From Ovoidimarina sp039190895 (GTDB lineage Bacteria > Pseudomonadota > Alphaproteobacteria > Rhodobacterales > Rhodobacteraceae), in NCBI GenBank assembly GCA_039190895.1, contig JBCCXY010000006.1, forward strand, positions 1-64,000: 64,000 nt of DNA, given 5' to 3'. The stretch's first letter is position 1. Each line of letters opens with the position of its first letter. Positions 40,312 to 48,845 of this stretch are shown piece after piece. The notes under the pieces are model-generated. The model saw only the letters and a list, made by a program, of their open reading frames with translations. It made no database searches and was not told the DNA's origin. The position numbers and the translations under genes are program-made.

Positions 40312-40872
40312 TCACGCGAATGCCTGCCACTCTGCGTAGGGTGCGCTTTCAGCGCACCTTTGCCCCGATTTACGAGCGGGTTTCGTCAATCGGCAAATCA
40401 GGCCGAAACGGCAGAAGCTCATCCAACACCTCTGAAACCGCCCATACACGTCCTCGTGGACTGAACCTTGAGCAAAACTGATCTCTTCACCCGCAACTCT
40501 CAGGCTCGCCGTGTGCCACTCCCCGTCGTTGTCGTGCGTGTTGAATACCAGACCTTCGATCTCGCGCGGATCGACCATTTGCGTTTGATGTCCGAAGGGC
40601 GTGCTCGACCGAACCGTGATTTGGCCCGTGCGCTGATCAATCGTCACCCGACGCGTGCGGGCCGACCGGACACGGCGAACCATGAACGGCACGCAAAGCG
40701 CGAAACCCACGGTAAAGCCAAGCGCCGCCCAAAGCGGGACCGTGTCCCGAGGGGCCAGCCACATCCATCCAAACGCGAGAGGGAAAATCACCAGGAAGAT
40801 GCATAAGAGGATGACTTCAAGCCAATCCTTATCGTCCTTGAACGCCACAAGGTCACCGTTGACCGTCAGCAT
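40312..40872 (-). CDS. Hypothetical membrane protein with two transmembrane segments
   Basis: About 186 residues from the ATG at 40872. Two hydrophobic segments, VILLCIFLVIFPLAFGWMWL and LWAALGFTVGFALCVPFMV, are followed by a basic stretch and a domain with TIDQRTGQITVRSSTPFGH and EGLVFNTHDNDGEWHTASL. This is like small bacterial PH-like membrane proteins that read out as two helices plus a beta domain. The ribosome binding site is weak and the start is uncertain. The frame continues far upstream through the opposite HDAC-like gene, which I reject as antisense. No family recognised. Confidence 0.6.
   Translation of the reverse strand: MLTVNGDLVAFKDDKDWLEVILLCIFLVIFPLAFGWMWLAPRDTVPLWAALGFTVGFALCVPFMVRRVRSARTRRVTIDQRTGQITVRSSTPFGHQTQMVDPREIEGLVFNTHDNDGEWHTASLRVAGEEISFAQGSVHEDVYGRFQRCWMSFCRFGLICRLTKPARKSGQRCAESAPYAEWQAFA
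40340..40361 (+). terminator. Hairpin with T-run downstream of petR
   Basis: GGTGCGCT-TTC-AGCGCACC is a perfect 8 bp stem with a 3-base loop followed by TTTG, 59 bp after the petR stop. It lies inside the 3' end of the opposite hypothetical gene, so the element serves as coding sequence on one strand and a probable intrinsic terminator on the other. Confidence 0.55.
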
Positions 40873-40962
40873 TTTTGCCGTCTCGCGCCACGCCCCAATG
40901 CGTCCGAACCATAGAATTCTGTCAAGCTTGTGTCCCGGCACGCGATTGAACAGAGTGCCGCC

Positions 40963-41883
40963 ATGACCACTGTCTACACCTCGGACATCTTCAACAGCCA
41001 CGTCACCCCCCCGGGCCACCCCGAACGGGTGGATCGCCTGCACGCCGTGCGGGCCGCTTTGGAGGGGATCGAAGGGCTCGACCACCGCGAGGCGCCCGTC
41101 GGCGCCGAGGCAGACATCGAGAGGTGCCATCCCCAGCGCTACATTGACCGCGTGCGGGCGGCGATCCCGGACGATGGCTGGGTGTCGCTGGATGGCGATA
41201 CGCATGTGACAGCCGGGTCGTGGGACGCGGCGATCCGGGGCGTCGGGGCCAACGTTGCGGCGGTTGAGGCGGTGCTGACGGGCGACACCAAGAACGCCTT
41301 CGTCGCCTGCCGCCCGCCCGGCCACCATGCCGAACGAGAGACGGCCATGGGCTTCTGCCTTTTCGGAAACGTGGCGATTGCGGCACAGCGTGCTCTCGAC
41401 GAGGTGGACCGCGTGGCGATCATCGACTTCGACGTCCACCACGGGAATGGCACGCAGGATCTCGTGTGGAACGAAGAGCGGGTGCTCTTCGCCTCGACCC
41501 ACCAGATGCCACTCTACCCCGGCACCGGCGCCCCGGATGAGCGGGGGGCGCATGACAACGTGGTCAACGTCCCGCTCAACCCCGGCACCGGCGGAGCGGC
41601 GATGCGGCAGGCCTATGAGGGTTTGGTGCTACCGGCAGTGCGCGCCTTTGCGCCGGAGATGATCCTGATCTCCGCCGGCTTCGATGCCCACGCGAACGAC
41701 CCGTTGGCCAATCTCATGTGGACAGAAGACGACTTCACCTGGGTCACCCGGGCCATCTGCGACCTCGCCGACGATGTGGCCGGCGGGCGCGTGGTCTCGA
41801 CACTCGAAGGCGGGTATGATCTGGACGCATTGGGCGCCAGCGCAGCCGCGCATGTGCGCGTTTTGAACGAACGGGGCGGATGA
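40963..41883 (+). CDS. Histone deacetylase-like amidohydrolase (acetoin/acetylpolyamine type)
   Basis: A 306-residue zinc deacetylase of the class II HDAC-like group. It begins TSDIFNSHVTPPGHPERVDR. The active site is visible as CRPPGHHAERETAMGFCLFG (tandem histidines), IDFDVHHGNGTQD (zinc Asp/His), ILISAGFDAHANDPLANL (zinc Asp) and STLEGGYDLDAL. Bacterial relatives remove acetyl groups from polyamines or small amides. The start is the ATG at 40963. It overlaps xseB by 4 bp, opening a short operon with xseB and ispA, a common alphaproteobacterial arrangement. Confidence 0.92.
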   Translation: MTTVYTSDIFNSHVTPPGHPERVDRLHAVRAALEGIEGLDHREAPVGAEADIERCHPQRYIDRVRAAIPDDGWVSLDGDTHVTAGSWDAAIRGVGANVAAVEAVLTGDTKNAFVACRPPGHHAERETAMGFCLFGNVAIAAQRALDEVDRVAIIDFDVHHGNGTQDLVWNEERVLFASTHQMPLYPGTGAPDERGAHDNVVNVPLNPGTGGAAMRQAYEGLVLPAVRAFAPEMILISAGFDAHANDPLANLMWTEDDFTWVTRAICDLADDVAGGRVVSTLEGGYDLDALGASAAAHVRVLNERGG

Positions 41884-42125
41884 TGAGCGAGACACCGATT
41901 GCCGACATGAGCTTCGAACAGGCGATGCGCGAGCTTGAGGGCATCGTTGAACAACTCGATTCCGGGAATGTAGAGCTGGAGCGTTCCATCGCGTTGTATG
42001 AACGCGGCGCGAAGCTGAAGGCGCATTGCGAGGCCAAGCTGCGCGCGGCGGAAGAGAAGGTCGCAACGATCACCCAGAACGCCGAGGGCCAGGCAACGGG
42101 CACCGCGCCCCTGAACGCCTCGTGA
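41880..42125 (+). CDS. xseB: Exodeoxyribonuclease VII small subunit XseB
   Basis: An 81-residue helical protein with the XseB pattern: MSFEQAMRELEGIVEQLDSG, VELERSIALYERGAKLKAHC, EAKLRAAEEKVATI. It binds the XseA large subunit, whose gene is elsewhere. The ATG at 41880 overlaps the deacetylase stop; a second ATG follows directly. Its stop overlaps the GTG of ispA (GTGA), so translation of the three genes is coupled. Confidence 0.93.
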   Translation: MMSETPIADMSFEQAMRELEGIVEQLDSGNVELERSIALYERGAKLKAHCEAKLRAAEEKVATITQNAEGQATGTAPLNAS

Positions 42126-42985
42126 TCCGCACCGCGCTCGACGCGCGTGCTTCCGACATTCAAGCGGCACTTGATGCGACTTTGACCGGATTAGGGTCTG
42201 ATTCCGTGGCCGAAGGCATGCGCCACGCCCTGCGGGGCGGCAAGCGCGTGCGGGGGTTCCTCGTGATCGAAAGCGCCGCGCTCTTCGATGTGGCGCCCGA
42301 GGTGGCGATGCCCGCTGCCGAGGCCATCGAGGCGCTGCACGCCTACTCCCTTGTCCATGACGACCTGCCCTGCATGGACGATGACGACCTGCGCCGGGGC
42401 CAGCCGACAGTGCACGTCAAATGGGACGAAGCGACCGCTGTGCTCGTGGGCGACGCCTTGCAAACCCTCGCCTTCGCCCGGCTGGCGGCGGTGGAGGCCC
42501 CGGCAGAACAACGGGTAGTGCTGGTAGAGACGCTGGCCGAGGCATCCGGCGCCCGCGGCATGGTCCTCGGCCAGGCGCAGGACATCGCGGCAGAGACGGC
42601 AGCGGCGCCGCTCGACCTCAACGGAATCACGGAGTTGCAGGCGAACAAAACCGGCGCCCTGATCCGCTGGTCAGCGCAGGCCGGGGCAATCCTCGGCGGG
42701 GCCGATCCTGCGCCGCTCGTGACCTACGCCAAGGCGCTGGGCCTCGCATTCCAGATTGCCGACGACATCCTCGACGTCGAGGGCGACGCCGACGCCGCAG
42801 GGAAGCGGCTGCGGAAGGATGAGGACGCCGGGAAGGCGACGTTTGTATCGCTGATGGGTCTGGATGGCGCGAAGGCGAAGGCGCAGGCGCTGGTGGACGA
42901 GGCGCAGGCGGCTTTGGCACCCTATGGCGCGCGCGCGGACCGGCTGAAGGCGTTAGCACGGTTCGTCATTTCGAGAGACCATTGA
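42122..42985 (+). CDS. ispA: Farnesyl/geranyl diphosphate synthase (polyprenyl synthetase) IspA
   Basis: A 287-residue short-chain prenyl transferase. The first aspartate-rich motif is SLVHDDLPCMDDDDLRRGQP, the second FQIADDILDVEGD, and the isopentenyl-diphosphate site includes MRHALRGGKRVRGFLV. CM before the DDDD motif and the neighbourhood with xseB fit farnesyl diphosphate synthase supplying ubiquinone, undecaprenol and carotenoids. The GTG at 42122 overlaps the xseB stop. In many alphaproteobacteria dxs follows; here a membrane protein gene does. Confidence 0.93.
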   Translation: MIRTALDARASDIQAALDATLTGLGSDSVAEGMRHALRGGKRVRGFLVIESAALFDVAPEVAMPAAEAIEALHAYSLVHDDLPCMDDDDLRRGQPTVHVKWDEATAVLVGDALQTLAFARLAAVEAPAEQRVVLVETLAEASGARGMVLGQAQDIAAETAAAPLDLNGITELQANKTGALIRWSAQAGAILGGADPAPLVTYAKALGLAFQIADDILDVEGDADAAGKRLRKDEDAGKATFVSLMGLDGAKAKAQALVDEAQAALAPYGARADRLKALARFVISRDH

Positions 42986-43665
42986 CCTTCATCGCCGATC
43001 CCCACGCCCGTTGGGTCCTGATCTATCGCTGGATCGTCTTCCTCCTCGCCGCCGGGTTCACCCTACGGCAAATCGTGATCTACGCGGACTACGGCCCGCC
43101 CGGGGGTCCGTTCCGGTTCCTAACCATCTGGGCGTTGCTCCTGTCGTTCTTCGCGGCAAGCCGGATGCTGGCGCTGACGGAGAAACGCAGCGAGCGCCCG
43201 TGGCCGAACCTCGTCGCCGTCACGGCGGTGGCGAATGCGCTGGTGGTGCTGATCTACTGGCGCCTGTGGCTGCAGGACCCGGCGCTGGTGAACTCCGGCC
43301 CGCCGCTGCCGTGGTGGCTGGACTACTACCTGCACGGGCTCGGGCCGCTGCTGCAATGGATCGACGCGCTGTTTATCTACGGCGCGTTCCGCAAGCCCCT
43401 CCGCGCGGTGCCGTTGCTGCTTATCGTGACGGGCGCATATCTGCTATGGATCGAACTCTTCGTCGGCCCCATGAACGAACGCCCGGTCGGACTGGTGACA
43501 GACGGGCTTCCCTACCCGTTCCTGAACGCGATGGAACTGCCGGACCGCCTGCAATTCTATGGCGTGACCGCCGCAACTGGGCTGGTGTTCCTCGCCATCT
43601 TCGCGGGGCTCGCGTGGATCATCCGCCGGGTTCGCCCACCCGCTGCCGAACTACGTCAACGCTAA
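42982..43665 (+). CDS. Six-transmembrane hypothetical protein (Pr6Pr/AIG1-like)
   Basis: A 227-residue integral membrane protein with six probable spans (IYRWIVFLLAAGFTLRQIVI, FLTIWALLLSFFAASRMLAL, VAVTAVANALVVLIYW, LLQWIDALFIYGAF, VPLLLIVTGAYLLWIELFVG, FLAIFAGLAWIIRRV). The loop DYYLHGLGPLLQWIDALF recalls the His-containing segment of the Pr6Pr/FAR-17a group, but this is a weak match. The start is a TTG overlapping the ispA stop. Function unknown. Confidence 0.75.
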   Translation: MTFIADPHARWVLIYRWIVFLLAAGFTLRQIVIYADYGPPGGPFRFLTIWALLLSFFAASRMLALTEKRSERPWPNLVAVTAVANALVVLIYWRLWLQDPALVNSGPPLPWWLDYYLHGLGPLLQWIDALFIYGAFRKPLRAVPLLLIVTGAYLLWIELFVGPMNERPVGLVTDGLPYPFLNAMELPDRLQFYGVTAATGLVFLAIFAGLAWIIRRVRPPAAELRQR

Positions 43666-43690
43666 AAGCGGCTCGTCCAGCGGTCCATAC

Positions 43691-43722
43691 CGAGCCGAGC
43701 TTGCAAGAGCTCGATGAGCGGC
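43691..43722 (-). repeat. Dispersed convergent-end repeat, copy 4 (inverted)
   Basis: On the minus strand it starts GCCGCTCATCGAGCTC and continues TTGCAAGCTCGGCTCG, differing from the other copies mainly near the end. It lies between the stops of the six-span membrane protein gene (43665) and the convergent epimerase gene (43724). Confidence 0.7.
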
Positions 43723-43723
43723 C

Positions 43724-44581
43724 CTAACCCTCAGCCGCCAACAGCGCGGCCAACCCCACGCGATAATCCGGATACATCAGCGTCACGCCAAGCTCATCCT
43801 TGATCCGGTCATTCCTCACTCGCTTAGACTCAGCGTAAAAGCTGCGCGCCATTGGCGTCATTTCCGCCTCATCATAGGCGACCGCAGGCGGCAGCGGCAG
43901 GCCAAGCAGCTCCGCCGCATGGGCGATGACATCTTGTGGCGGCGCGGGCTCGTCGTCGCACAGATTATACGCCCGGATCGGGTTCGGACGCTCAATCGAC
44001 GCGGCGAGTGTCTGGGCGATGTCGTCCACATGGATGCGCGAGAAGACCTGACCCTCCCTAATGATCCGCCGTGCCGTCCCCATGCGCACCTTCGCGAAGG
44101 GCCCGCGCCCGGGACCATAGATCCCGGCAAGACGAAAAATGTGCAGCGGCAGATCATACCGCTCCGCGAGCGCCATCCAGGCCGCCTCCGCATCGACGCG
44201 GTACTGCCCCCGGGTCGTAGCGGGGATCAGCGGGGTGTCCTCGTCGACCCAACCGCCTTGATGGTCGCCATAGACGCCGGTGGTGGAGAGATACCCCAGC
44301 CATTCCGGCCGCGCCGCTGCAATCTGTTCGCCCAGCTCATTGAGCACCGGGTCCCCGTCCGCCGTCGGCGCAGGCGACAGGAGGATGTGGGTGGCGCGGG
44401 TGATGGCCTCGCCCACTGGCCCGTCCCCGGGCCAAAGCAGCGGCTCGACGCCCGTGGCTCGGATCGCCACGGCCTTGTCCTCGGACCGCGTGGTGCCGAT
44501 CACCTGCCACCCCTCGGGCAGCAACAACCGGGCGAGGGCGCGGGCCGAGAAACCATGGCCAAAGTTCAGAAGCGTTTTCAT
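43724..44581 (-). CDS. NAD(P)-dependent epimerase/dehydratase-like SDR protein (YeeZ-like)
   Basis: A 285-residue Rossmann-fold protein. The nucleotide loop is the atypical LLNFGHGFSARALARLLLPE (GxGxxA form) and the SDR core continues YLSTTGVYGDHQGGWVDE, with the YGD...YR pattern of extended SDRs, and FRLAGIYGPGRGPFAKV. The C-domain has FSRIHVDDIAQTLAASIE and AYNLCDDEPAPPQDVIAH. Relatives are YeeZ-type proteins of unknown substrate. The ATG at 44581 stands divergent from the YCII gene. Confidence 0.85.
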   Translation of the reverse strand: MKTLLNFGHGFSARALARLLLPEGWQVIGTTRSEDKAVAIRATGVEPLLWPGDGPVGEAITRATHILLSPAPTADGDPVLNELGEQIAAARPEWLGYLSTTGVYGDHQGGWVDEDTPLIPATTRGQYRVDAEAAWMALAERYDLPLHIFRLAGIYGPGRGPFAKVRMGTARRIIREGQVFSRIHVDDIAQTLAASIERPNPIRAYNLCDDEPAPPQDVIAHAAELLGLPLPPAVAYDEAEMTPMARSFYAESKRVRNDRIKDELGVTLMYPDYRVGLAALLAAEG

Positions 44582-44665
44582 CCGGGTTCACTGGCCTTCG
44601 ACGCTACAATTGGCAAGAGCCCGCGTTTTGGCGCAAGCTGACTGGCACAAACGCAGGAGGTTAAC

Positions 44666-44980
44666 ATGCCCGACTACATGTTCATCTATCACGGCGGCGG
44701 AAAGCCCGAGACCCAGGAAGAGGGCGAAAAGGCGATGGCCGCATGGAATGCCTGGTACACCGAAATGGGAGACGCGGTGATACATGACGGCGGCCCGGCG
44801 GGCATGTCGCGAACCGTGTCGCATGCGGGTGTCGCCAACGATGGCGGATCCAACCCGATATCGGGGATGACGCTTGTCAAAGCGGCCGACCACGATGCAG
44901 CATGCGACATGGCAAAAGGCTGTCCGATTGTGCAGGACGGTACCGGCACCGTCGAAGTGGCCGAGCTGATCCAGCTTTAG
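44666..44980 (+). CDS. YCII-related domain protein
   Basis: A 104-residue ferredoxin-like alpha/beta protein: PDYMFIYHGGGKPETQEEG, AAWNAWYTEMGDAVIHDGG, GMTLVKAADHDAACDMAKGC and GTGTVEVAELIQL. This is the YCII/DGPFAETKE pattern of small proteins that may act as degradative enzymes or ligand carriers. CAGGAGG precedes the ATG. No operon partner on the same strand closer than 67 bp. Confidence 0.82.
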   Translation: MPDYMFIYHGGGKPETQEEGEKAMAAWNAWYTEMGDAVIHDGGPAGMSRTVSHAGVANDGGSNPISGMTLVKAADHDAACDMAKGCPIVQDGTGTVEVAELIQL

Positions 44981-45047
44981 CGGCAAGAGCCGGCTTCTCC
45001 GCGACGGCAGGGGTTGCGCTAGTAGGGCGCGCCGTGACACTTGGTTC

Positions 45048-46847
45048 ATGGCGGACCCCCTCAAATCCTGGGCCGACGCGGCCCCCACATTGGTTGACGT
45101 CGCAGCCGGTCGGCGCGCGGCCAGTCTGGTTCTGACAAACGCGCGGATAGTGAACGTGCAAAGCCGCGAGGTGCTGGACGGCTGGTCCGTCGCGGTGGCC
45201 GAGGGGCGGTTTGCCTATGTCGGCCCGGATGCGTCGCATTGCATCGGCGATGACACGGATGTGGTGGATGCGGGCGGCGCCTACCTGATCCCCGGGCTGT
45301 GCGATGGGCATATGCATATCGAGTCGGGGATGCTGACCCCGGCAGAGTTCGCCCGCGCCGTCATCCCCCACGGCACCACGACGATGTTCACCGACCCGCA
45401 TGAGATCGCCAACGTAATGGGGCTGGAAGGCGTCCGGCTGATGCATGACGAGGCGCTGCTGCAGCCGGTGAACATCTATACCCAGATGCCAAGCTGCGCG
45501 CCCTCGGCGCCGGGGCTGGAGACCACGGGGTTCGAGATTGGGCCAGGCGATGTAGCTGAGGCGATGTCGTGGCCCGGGATCATCGGGCTGGGCGAGATGA
45601 TGAATTTCCCCGGCGTGGTGGCAGGCGACGCACAGATGCTGGCCGAGATCGCTGAAACACAACGGGCCGGGAAGACGGTGGGCGGGCACTATGCCTCGCC
45701 CGATCTGGGTCCCGCGTTTGCGGCCTATGCCGCCGGAGGGCCAGCGGATGACCACGAGGGCACACAGGAATCCGACGCGATCGCGCGGGCGCGGCAGGGC
45801 ATGCGGGCAATGCTTCGGCTGGGCTCGGCGTGGTACGACGTAGAGGCTCAGATCACGGCGGTCACCGAGAAGGGGCTGGATCCGCGGAACTTCATCCTCT
45901 GCACCGACGATTGCCATTCAGGGACGCTGGTCAAAGACGGTCACATGAACCGCGTCGTGCGGCACGCCATCGCCTGTGGCTGTGATCCGCTGGTGGCGCT
46001 GCAAATGGCGACCGTGAACACCGCAACGCATTTCGGGCTGGAGCGGGAGCTTGGCTCGATCACCCCGGGGCGGCGAGCGGATATGATCCTCACCGACCAC
46101 TTGTCGGACCTTCCGGTCCGCCGCGTTTGGGCGCGGGGCGTGCTCGTGGCGGAGGATGGGGTCTGCCTCGCGGAGTGTCCGCATATCGACTGGCCCGACC
46201 ATGCCCGACAGTCGGTGAACATGAAACGCGCATTGGGCGCCAACGACTTCGAGGTCGCGGCGCCTGAGGGCGCGAACCGCGTGAAGGCCAAGGTGATCGG
46301 CGTGGTCGAAAACCAGGCACCGACCAAGGCCCTCACCGCCGAATTGCCCGTGGCCGACGGCGTGGTCGAGGGGGACGGCGGCGTCTGCCAGATTGCGCTC
46401 GTGGAGCGGCATCGGGCCACCGGTGGTGTGGTCAACGGGTTCGTCTCGGGCTTCGGGTACAAAGGCCGGATGGCCATGGCCTCTACCGTGGCCCATGACA
46501 GTCACCATATGATCGTCGTCGGCACCTCTCGCGACGACATGGCATCCGCGGCAAACCGGCTGCAGGAGGTCGGCGGGGGGATTACCGTCTGGAAGGACGG
46601 GGCCGAGATCGCGCTGGTGGAACTGCCCATCGCCGGGCTCATGTCCGACAGCCCCGCGGCGCAGGTCGCCGCGAAGGCCGAGCGGATGGTGGAGGCGATG
46701 GCAGAGTGTGGCTGCAAACTGAACAATGCCTATATGCAGCACTCGCTGCTCGCACTCGTCGTAATCCCAGAGCTGCGGATCTCCGACCTCGGGCTGGTCG
46801 ACGTGACGACATTTGAGCTGACCGATTTATTTGAGGCCGAGACATGA
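45048..46847 (+). CDS. ade: Adenine deaminase Ade
   Basis: A 599-residue metal-dependent amidohydrolase converting adenine to hypoxanthine and ammonia. The metal site HMHIESGMLTPAEFARAV follows DAGGAYLIPGLCDG. Further conserved blocks are GTTTMFTDPHEIANVMG, GLGEMMNFPGV, GGHYASPDLG, FILCTDDCHSGTLV, and the C-terminal FVSGFGYKGRMAMASTVAHD and SHHMIVVGTSRDDM characteristic of Ade. Its stop overlaps the ATG of the AMP nucleosidase gene (ATGA). The pair forms a two-step route from AMP to hypoxanthine. Confidence 0.95.
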   Translation: MADPLKSWADAAPTLVDVAAGRRAASLVLTNARIVNVQSREVLDGWSVAVAEGRFAYVGPDASHCIGDDTDVVDAGGAYLIPGLCDGHMHIESGMLTPAEFARAVIPHGTTTMFTDPHEIANVMGLEGVRLMHDEALLQPVNIYTQMPSCAPSAPGLETTGFEIGPGDVAEAMSWPGIIGLGEMMNFPGVVAGDAQMLAEIAETQRAGKTVGGHYASPDLGPAFAAYAAGGPADDHEGTQESDAIARARQGMRAMLRLGSAWYDVEAQITAVTEKGLDPRNFILCTDDCHSGTLVKDGHMNRVVRHAIACGCDPLVALQMATVNTATHFGLERELGSITPGRRADMILTDHLSDLPVRRVWARGVLVAEDGVCLAECPHIDWPDHARQSVNMKRALGANDFEVAAPEGANRVKAKVIGVVENQAPTKALTAELPVADGVVEGDGGVCQIALVERHRATGGVVNGFVSGFGYKGRMAMASTVAHDSHHMIVVGTSRDDMASAANRLQEVGGGITVWKDGAEIALVELPIAGLMSDSPAAQVAAKAERMVEAMAECGCKLNNAYMQHSLLALVVIPELRISDLGLVDVTTFELTDLFEAET

Positions 46848-48328
46848 ACATGAGCGACCGCAACCTGCCGATTAGCTCTCCCGAAGCGTCGGGACACGAG
46901 GCCTTCACCGATCCGGCGGCAGCGGTCGCTCGACTGAAGGTGCTCTATGAGGAATCCGCGGCGTTCCTGACCAACCACTTCAACACCGTTCTCGAAAAGG
47001 GGACGCAAGGCACGCGCTATCGCGCGTTCTACCCCGAGGTGCGGCTGACCACGACCAGCTACGCGGGCATCGACAGCCGCCTAAGCTTTGGCCATGTCAC
47101 CGATCCGGGCACCTACGCCGCGACGATCACTCGGCCCGATCTGTTTGAGAACTACCTCACCCAGCAGATCAGGCTCTTGATCGAAAACCACGAGGTCCCC
47201 GTCCATGTCGGGCCCTCGATGACGCCCATGCCCGTGCATTTCGCCATGGCGTCGGATGCAAGCGTGACGGTCCCGCAAGACGGCGCAATGGAGTTCACCC
47301 TGCGCGACCTATTCGACGTGCCGGACCTCTCGACAACCAACGACGACATCGTCAACGGCTATGGCTTCAAGTTCGAAGATGGGGCGCGCTCGCTGGCACC
47401 TTTCACCGCGCAGCGGGTGGACTATTCGCTGGCCCGACTGTCGCACTACACAGCAACCGCGCCCGAGCACTTTCAGAACCACGTCCTGTTCACGAACTAC
47501 CAGTTCTACGTGGATGAGTTTGAGGCATTCGCGCGCACAGTGCTGGCAGACCCACAGTCGGGCTACACCGCCTTCGTGGCGCCCGGGAATTACGAAATCA
47601 CCGACCCCGATGGTGATTTGCCCACGCTCACCAAGATGCCGCAGATGCCGACTTATCACCTGAAGCGACCCGGGGATTCCGGGATAACGCTCGTCAATAT
47701 CGGGATCGGGCCGTCGAATGCGAAGACGGCGACAGACCATATCGCGGTGATGCGGCCCCATGCCTGGCTGATGGTGGGGCATTGCGCCGGGCTGCGGAAT
47801 TCCCAGCAACTTGGCGATTTCGTGCTGGCGCATGCGTATCTGCGCGAGGATCATGTCCTGGACGACGACCTGCCGATCTGGGTGCCGATCCCGCCCCTTG
47901 CCGAGGTGCAGGTCGCACTCGAACAGGCGGTCGCCGAGGTGACAGAGTACCGCGGCTTCGACCTCAAGCGCATCATGCGGACGGGCACGGTCGCCACAAT
48001 CGACAACCGCAACTGGGAGCTTCGGGACCAATCCGGCCCCGTACAACGCCTCAGCCAATCCCGCGCCGTTGCGCTCGACATGGAAAGCGCGACGATTGCC
48101 GCCAACGGCTTTCGCTTCCGGGTGCCTTACGGGACGCTCTTGTGCGTATCAGACAAGCCCTTACATGGAGAGCTGAAGTTGCCAGGCATGGCGTCCGACT
48201 TCTACCGGACGCAGGTGTCCCGGCACCTCTTGATTGGAATCAAGGCAATGGAATCGATCCGCGAGATGCCCCTGGAACGCATACATTCGCGTAAGTTGCG
48301 CAGTTTTGAAGAGACGGCGTTCCTCTGA
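46844..48328 (+). CDS. amn: AMP nucleosidase Amn
   Basis: A 494-residue enzyme splitting AMP into adenine and ribose 5-phosphate. The N-terminal regulatory domain includes YRAFYPEVRLTTTSYAGIDS and ETPVHVGPS-like VPVHVGPSMTPMPVHF. The phosphorylase-like catalytic domain has NIGIGPSNAKTATDHIAVMR, MVGHCAGLRNSQQLGDFVLA, and VALDMESATIAANGFRFRVP (the conserved DMES). Coupled with ade by a 4 bp overlap, so the adenine made is deaminated at once. Confidence 0.95.
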   Translation: MNMSDRNLPISSPEASGHEAFTDPAAAVARLKVLYEESAAFLTNHFNTVLEKGTQGTRYRAFYPEVRLTTTSYAGIDSRLSFGHVTDPGTYAATITRPDLFENYLTQQIRLLIENHEVPVHVGPSMTPMPVHFAMASDASVTVPQDGAMEFTLRDLFDVPDLSTTNDDIVNGYGFKFEDGARSLAPFTAQRVDYSLARLSHYTATAPEHFQNHVLFTNYQFYVDEFEAFARTVLADPQSGYTAFVAPGNYEITDPDGDLPTLTKMPQMPTYHLKRPGDSGITLVNIGIGPSNAKTATDHIAVMRPHAWLMVGHCAGLRNSQQLGDFVLAHAYLREDHVLDDDLPIWVPIPPLAEVQVALEQAVAEVTEYRGFDLKRIMRTGTVATIDNRNWELRDQSGPVQRLSQSRAVALDMESATIAANGFRFRVPYGTLLCVSDKPLHGELKLPGMASDFYRTQVSRHLLIGIKAMESIREMPLERIHSRKLRSFEETAFL

Positions 48329-48461
48329 ACCGGCGAAAAACCCGTAAAATATGCGCTTGACGCCCTTGTTTTATTGGCACTAGTCGTTGTGTGTGATATC
48401 AACATGACGTTTAATTGCGTAAGGCAGCCCCAATAGAAGGGGTGAATCGAGGAGAAGACCT
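48329..48461 (+). promoter_or_regulatory. Promoter region of the HU gene
   Basis: A 133 bp AT-richer gap. TTGACG at 48357-48362 is a good -35 hexamer; a matching -10 at 17 bp spacing is weak. CCCC-AATAGAA-GGGG (near 48427-48441) can form a small hairpin just before GAGGAGAAGACCT, the ribosome binding site of the HU gene. Confidence 0.4.
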
Positions 48462-48749
48462 ATGGCGAAACCCATGACCAAGACGCAGCTTGTTGCGGCG
48501 CTGGCTGACGAGATGGACACCGACAAGAAGTCTGCCTCGTCCGCCCTGGATGCAATCACCGACATCATCATCAAGGAAGTCAGCGGCGGTGGTGCCGTGA
48601 CCCTGCCCGGCGTCGGAAAGATCTGGTGCCGCGAACGTCCGGCCCGCATGGTGCGCAACCCCGCCACGGGGGAGCAGATCCACAAGGACGCCGACAAGGT
48701 CGTCAAGATGACGATCGCAAAGGCACTGAAGGACTCCGTCAACGGCTGA
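48462..48749 (+). CDS. HU family DNA-binding protein
   Basis: A 95-residue histone-like protein. The dimerisation helices are TKTQLVAALADEMDTDKKSA and ALDAITDIIIKEVSGGGAVT. The core LPGVGKIWCRERPARMVRNP contains the GxGxF-like loop and the intercalating-proline beta-arm (RNPATGEQIH). It differs from canonical HU by IWCRERPA in place of FxVRERAA. It compacts DNA and bends it. It has its own promoter region and a strong terminator. Confidence 0.92.
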   Translation: MAKPMTKTQLVAALADEMDTDKKSASSALDAITDIIIKEVSGGGAVTLPGVGKIWCRERPARMVRNPATGEQIHKDADKVVKMTIAKALKDSVNG

Positions 48750-48772
48750 TCCCAGCCTTTGATCGGTACGAA

Positions 48773-48794
48773 GGGCCGCCCTCGGGCGGCCTTT
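48773..48794 (+). terminator. Rho-independent terminator after the HU gene
   Basis: GGCCGCC-CTCG-GGCGGCC is a 7 bp stem with a tetraloop, followed by TTT, 24 bp after the HU stop. AAG before the stem can pair with the T-run, which makes it usable on both strands. Confidence 0.85.
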
Positions 48795-48845
48795 AGCTAT
48801 TGAAAACAATTGTGATTTCAGCGTTCGGTATAGGGAAATCATCAC

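Noticed and set aside
40873..41553. N-terminal extension of the two-span membrane protein
   Set aside because: It lies entirely antisense to the HDAC-like gene and has the Arg/His-rich composition of a shadow; the membrane segments begin after the ATG at 40872.
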